The notes below the pieces were generated by a model. It was not told where the DNA came from. It did not search any database and saw only the letters and a list, made by a program, of their open reading frames with translations. A stretch of DNA of 64,000 nucleotides, from contig CM060197.1 of assembly GCA_030549335.1 (NCBI GenBank), forward strand, positions 22,332,501-22,396,500, read 5' to 3'. Numbering within the stretch: position 1 is the first letter of the stretch; every line of letters begins with the position of its first letter. A program made the translations under genes and the position numbers. Shown one piece after another: positions 59,028 through 64,000 of this stretch. Origin of the DNA: Pontederia crassipes. Lineage: Eukaryota; Streptophyta; Magnoliopsida; Commelinales; Pontederiaceae.

Positions 59028-62000
59028 TTATATCATAAACTTCTTAAAATAAAATTCGTCCTCGAATTGAGTCAGAAGTCAGGACTTACCAAATAGCGTA
59101 GAAAATTCCTTTCGCATTTTAGACTCGAGTTCCCAGGTTGCTTCGTCACCTTGATGATGGCTTCAAGCCACCTTGACCAGTGGTACATCCTTTTTGTTGT
59201 GACGTTGAACCTTGGTCTCTACAATCTTTGAGATTGGGTTCTTCATTCCTTGGTCACTCCTCATAAGTCGTCATATTTGAGATTGGGTTCTTCATACCTT
59301 ATGACATTTGCATCATCATATTTATATTTTCAGAGTATTGAAACATGGAAAATATTATGAACTCGTCCGTAGGATGGAGGTAATGCTAGTTTGCAAGCAC
59401 CTTCATCGACTAGCTCAAGTACCTCAAAAGGGCCAACATATCTGGTGCTGAGCTTTCCTCTTTTACTGCACCTCATTACTCCTTTGGTTGGGGAAACCTT
59501 CAGGACAACATAAAACTTCTGTCGTGCTTGAGGTGCCTTCATCCTCTATTATATTAATTAGACCCTTGCTGAATATTATTCCGTTTGTTTTAGCTTTTTA
59601 GCATCCAAGAGCTTTCTTTCACCTACCTCATTCCAGCATGTAGGTGATCGGTAGAGTTTCCCATTCAAAGCTGCAAAGGGAGCCATTCCAATGTTGGAAT
59701 GATAACTATTATTATACACAAATTCGATAAGTGGTAGGTGGTCATCCCAATTGCCTTGTCAGTCAAGGTCCAAGCTCTTAACATATCTTCAACTGTTTGG
59801 ATGGTCCTCTCAGTCTGATCATTCGTTTGTGGATAAAATGTCTTACTATAATTTAGTCTCATTCCAAAAGAATGTTGTAGGCTCCTCTAGAATCTGATTG
59901 TAAATCTTGAATCTTTATCTGATACTATGGACGTGGGGATCCCATGAAGCCTGATAATCTTATGAACATATAGTTCCATAAGGCTTTGCACTGCCTGCTT
60001 GAACTTTATGGGTAGGAAATGTGCAGACTTTGTTAAACAATCAACTATTACTCATATGGCATCATGTCCTTTCTGTGTATGAGGTAAGCAGGTTATGAAA
60101 TCCATGGAGATGTCTTTTCGTATGGCTTTTGATGTTCCACTTTTACCTGTTGGCAGACCAGACATTTTGAAACATACTCAGCAATCTCTCGTTTCATATC
60201 GTTCCACCAGAAGGTTCTTTCCACATCCTTGTACATCTTAGTGTTGCCCGGGTGGATCATGAACTCAGATTTGTGGCATTCATCCATCACTTCTCTTTTC
60301 AGAACTTCATCATTTGGGACCCATAGGCGATTTCTGTAACTAATCCCACCATCGGCTGAGAGTTTGAAGTCTTCTTCTTCCTTCCAACATGTTCCAAAAA
60401 TTTTTGTATACTTAGGATCTTGGGCCTGAGCCTTAATAATTCTGTCCACCAGATTTAACTATATCTAATGCATCATCAGTATTGCTCCATTTTTTCCAGG
60501 TCTCAGGTTCCATAAGCTCAATTCCTTCAACATCTCATAAACACTCATCTTCATGTAGGCTAGTGAGCTTTCCCACTTGCGACTGAGTTCACCTTGCCAA
60601 GGTGGTAATTAATGGAGAACTCGTAATCCTTCAGGAATTCTATCCATCTTCGTTGTCGCATATTGAGGTCTCCCTGAAAGAAGACATACTTGAGGCTCTT
60701 ATGATCGGTGAACACTTCAAATTGCACTCCATAAAGGTAGTGTCTCCAAATATTCAATGCAAACACTACTACTACCAATTCAAGATCATGAGTTGGGTAA
60801 TTCACCTCATGCTTCTTCAGTTGCCTCGATGCATATGCGACTACCTTACCTTGTTGCATGAGCACACATCCCAATCCTGTACCGCAAACATCATTGTCCA
60901 CCACATACCCATCAGTGCCCTTCGGAATGATAAGTATAGGTGCAATGGTCAACCTGGCTTTCAATTCTTGAAAACTATCTTGCATTTCTGTGTCCATATA
61001 TACTTTACACCCTTCTTCATTAGGTTCATCTAGGGAGATGCAATTTTTGAGAAGTCATTGATGAACCTGCAGTAATAGCCTGCCAATCCGAGAAAATTGC
61101 GGTTTTTTGTAGCATGCTTCGACCTTGACCAGTGGAATACTGCTTCTACTTTGGAAGGATCTACAAAAATGCTCTTCTTTTAGATTATGTGTCTAAGAAA
61201 CATAATCTGTTCCAATCAGAACTCACATTTCAATAATTTATCATATAATTTGTGTTGTCTTAACTTTTCCAAAACAATCTTTAGATGTTCCTTGTGCTGG
61301 TCTGGGTTCTCCGAATAGATCATAATACCATCTATGAAGATGATTATGAACTGATTCAGAACACCCAATTCATGAGGTCCATGAAAGTTGTAGGGGCATT
61401 CGTCAGTCAAGAGTCATCACTAAAAATTCATAGTGACCGTACCTTGATCGGAAAGCTATCTTATCTTCGTCAATGACTCTAAGCTGATGGTACCTGCTTC
61501 GTAAATCAATCTTGGAGAACACCACGGCATTGGATAACTGGTCGAAGAGGTCGTCGATCCATGGTAGTAGGTACTTGTTCTTGACTGTTGCCTTGTTCAA
61601 CAGTCTATAGTTGATACATAGCCTTAGAGAATCATTCTTCTTCTTTACAAAAAGCACTAGAGCACTCCAAGGAGATACATTTGGCCTAATAAACCTCTTG
61701 TGTAAAAGTTCTTCTATTTGCTTCTTCAGTTCATGCATCTCGGTTGGTGCCATCTTGTATGGGGCCTTTAATATTGGGGCAGTGCCTGAAAGGAGATAGA
61801 TCCAAAAATTATTCTCTTGTTGTGGTGGCAATCCAGAGATGTCTTTTGGAAAGATATCCAAAAATTCCCGAACTACATCCAGTTGTTGTAGTTGGGTTGC
61901 TAGGCCATTTGTCTTCATCACGCTTGTTAGAAAATCTTTGCATCCTTTCCGTATCATCTTTTGTGTCTTCATAGCAGTTATAATAAACTTTCCTTCTTTG

Positions 62001-62160
62001 CCTGTGGCACCTCGAACTGTAGCTTTGCATTCACCTCAGTATCGATGATTACTTTCTTTTGCTTACATAAGATGACTACATCATGGTAGGATAGCCAATC
62101 CATACCAAGAATCACGTCGTAGTCCGTCATCGGAATTACTATTAGATTTGCGGAGAAATT
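59028..62160 (-). pseudogene. pol remnant of the third gypsy element
   Basis: Minus-strand segments: RT (61403-61972, [44 protein letters not shown]), RT continuation (61216-61410) whose active site reads FIDGIMIYS, where FIDD is expected, so one catalytic Asp is lost. RNase H follows (60560-60997, [33 protein letters not shown]). Integrase comes next (60093-60449, with the zinc-binding His pair and CLVCQQVK; 59665-59862, LNYSKTFYPQTNDQTERTIQ). The C-terminal segment is 59330-59542 (RGKLSTRYVGPFEVLELV, PPSYGRVHNIFHVS). The pieces are in different frames, so it is inactive. Confidence 0.87.
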
Positions 62161-62655
62161 CTAGCCTTGTATCTCCACTGGTACCTCAGGGAGGTACTGC
62201 GTGGCATGAAGCATTCCCACAGGGGTAATCACATCCATGGGGCGACTTATATCATGTGACGGTAACCTTAAAATTATAGCACAATCTCTAGATATAAAAG
62301 AGTGCGATGCACCCGAATCAAATAAAATGGTAGTAGGAAGACCGACTATGGATAATGTACCTCTAATGACCTCGGTGTCTACCGACACTGCATCTTCTTC
62401 CATGTGGAAGACTCTTCCACGTATCATATTGTTCCCACCTCTTGCGTCATGCGGAGCTAGGGCGGGATCATCTTTATTCTTGGTAGGACAATCATGAATG
62501 AAATGTCCTTGCTGTCCACAATGCAAGCAAACTCCGGCCTTCATCCTACATTCTCTAATGTGGAACTTCCTGTAGTGTGGGCAGGCACAACACTCTGCAC
62601 CTGCTGCTGAGGCTACTAGGGTTGTTGACATTGTGGCTGCAAAAGGGTCATGCAT
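62161..62655 (-). pseudogene. Zinc knuckle and protease of the third gypsy element
   Basis: One open segment of 164 codons holds the CCHC zinc knuckle CLHCGQQGHFIHDC and then the protease start LPTTILFDSGASHSFIS with an intact DSG. The frame ends at 62161; the rest of the protease is out of frame. Confidence 0.85.
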
Positions 62656-62667
62656 TAACTTACTTCA

Positions 62668-63770
62668 TCATAAACCTCTTAACTTCATGTTCGTCATCTT
62701 TACTTGACGTTGGGGTTGTTGCTGGCGATTAGCATCATGAGGCTCACACGGCCTCGCCCTATTACCCCGACGTTGGTTCTTACGGTCGGGTCCTCCTCTA
62801 TTCTGACAATGGTCATTCCAGCGAGATTGGTTCTGCACAGAGCGTTGCATGGGGGCCCTTCCTTTAACATCTTTGATTTCCTTCAATTTTCTTGCATAAT
62901 TCCTTTCTATTGTAGTCGCTAGTTCAACTGCCAGACTCACATTTGCACATTGGCCTTCTAAAGTGTTTGCTCTAATGGTATGATTCAGGCCTTTGCAAAA
63001 ATTATTTGCCTTTTGTCTATCGCTCATCTTGAGAGTGTTATACCTCTCCAGACGAACGAACTGAACATGGTACTGAGCCACGGTCATCTGTTCTTGGCTC
63101 GTTGTAAGAATTCCCTCTGCTTCAGCGCACGCTGGTACTCTAAAAAATAGCGTGCCTCAAATGCTTCACAGAAATGTTCCAAGGGGATGACATCTTGTTC
63201 TTCGTTCTTGGTGTTGACGAGGGTCCCCCACCAATCTAAAGCATCATCAATTAAGCAGCCGGTGGCAAACATGACCTTCTTATCTTTCCCATAGTTCATC
63301 TCTTGCAGTTTTTCCTTTATAGTCCTTAGCCACCTCTCATCCTTGTCAAATTCACCCATACCATCATACTCCGGAGGGCGCAACTTCATAAATGCCTAAA
63401 TCATGTCCTTAGAAGGTGATGACGGAACAGGCAAAGGCGCTGGCGACACGGGAAAGGGTTGTACAGAGGCTATACAAATGAAGGCTGGACCGGTGGTGTA
63501 AGTGCTGGTGCAGGCTGGACGGATGGTGTCAACATTGGTACAGGGTGAACTTTCAACATTGGTACAGGGTGAACTATTGGTGTCCAGCCGATGGGGGCTG
63601 CATCAGTGGAGAATGAACTATTGGCTCTACTGCACGAGCCCGACTTATTTGGACCTCATTCTAGTCCGTTCCCTCTTATTGCGGATTCGCATTCCCGTTG
63701 CAACCTCGAGGTCATATCTGACCCCAACCTTGACTAGCAGGAGTCCGGCGTGGAGGCATCTACATCATTA
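62668..63770 (-). pseudogene. gag of the third gypsy element
   Basis: Capsid segment 63084-63389 (KLRPPEYDGMGEFDKDERWLRTIKEKL, ALDWWGTLV, FCEAFEARYFLEYQRALKQREFLQ) continues out of frame in 62668-63087 (MTVAQYHVQFVRLERYNTLKMSDRQKANNFCKGLNHTIR). The N-terminal Gly/Pro-rich region (63390-63770) has stops. The order and the capsid motif match the gag at 4921-5220. Confidence 0.85.
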
Positions 63771-63926
63771 TACATCATAACATTTAGATACATCATACAT
63801 CCTATGAGATAAACTAACTTACTTGACTTCCGGTGGCGCGGTGACTGCTCGTGGCACTTGCAAATGGACCATGGCATCATACATTAGGACATGAGAATGC
63901 CCAAACTTTAGGCTATGATATCTAAC

Positions 63927-64000
63927 TATAACGTTCTCAAGTCGCACCCCACCATGTGGCAGAATACAATTCAAGGATGCTACGAGTCATCCTTACATGC
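63927..64000 (-). repeat. Start of the 5' LTR of the third gypsy element
   Basis: It starts TATAACGTTCTCAAG, aligned with 57199 onward, and is cut by the window end. The primer-binding site beside it (63911-63926) is degraded. Confidence 0.75.

Larger units (their letters stand above)
57199..64000 (-). mobile_element. Third minus-strand del/Tekay-type gypsy element, runs off the window
   Basis: 3' LTR 57199-59027, internal region 59028-63926, start of the 5' LTR at 63927 (TATAACGTTCTC). The 5' LTR start aligns with the 3' LTR start, both carrying CACGTGG/CATGTGG then CAGAATAC, AAGGATG and TCATCCTTAC. It is nearly full length but has frame breaks. Confidence 0.88.

Overview
This is a plant nuclear window dominated by transposable elements. 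The coding content is eukaryotic: spliced genes, a DYW-class PPR protein, a plant ACD11-partner RRM protein, and Ty3/gypsy, copia, Athila-like, hAT and CACTA elements. The PPR gene is GC-rich at its 5' end and more AT-rich at its 3' end, which is more usual in monocots; that is a weak inference and I do not name a species.

Layout. 1-7754 is retrotransposon debris: a plus-strand Ty3/gypsy body (1-3945), an AT-rich and hAT-like boundary segment (about 3946-4235), then the gag end, primer-binding site and full LTR of a minus-strand gypsy element (4229-7754). 7755-24100 is the genic island: a frameshifted DYW-type PPR gene (8271-10005), a multiply frameshifted nodulin-related-protein-like gene (10533-10860), an intact RING-finger membrane protein gene (5'UTR exon from about 13600, CDS 15035-15841), and an intact five-exon gene on the minus strand for a BPA1-like RRM protein (18537-23708). 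The last gene carries a SINE and a hAT MITE in one intron and an RTE/SINE tail in another. 24100-28890 is an AT-rich desert. 28890-34800 holds a small unrecognised ORF, gypsy LTR fragments and an Athila-like LTR plus leader.

34885-64000 is a nested retrotransposon stack. A minus-strand del/Tekay-type gypsy (about 34885-54195) has a CACTA end in its gag. Its 5' LTR is split by a small Sirevirus-like copia element (42557-53658). A same-family solo LTR in opposite orientation (45031-53089) sits in that element's own 5' LTR. A complete non-coding Athila-type LARD (45521-52586, 5-bp target duplication TCAAC) sits in the solo LTR. At 54196 a second CACTA end interrupts the gypsy LTR, and a further minus-strand gypsy element starts at 57199 and runs off the window.

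Most notable: several unrelated element families here each carry their own cluster of short, CpG-rich, near-palindromic motifs (CGGCCGTAA in the LARD, CGGTCGACCG in the copia LTRs and one gypsy LTR, ACCCGGGCCGAGT in other gypsy LTRs, CACGACCATGAC in the Athila-like LTR). The LARD is the clearest case, with over twenty GGCCG-core motifs in about 2.2 kb of interior plus more in each LTR. The host genes do not form a pathway; they are ordinary neighbours beside a repeat-rich block.
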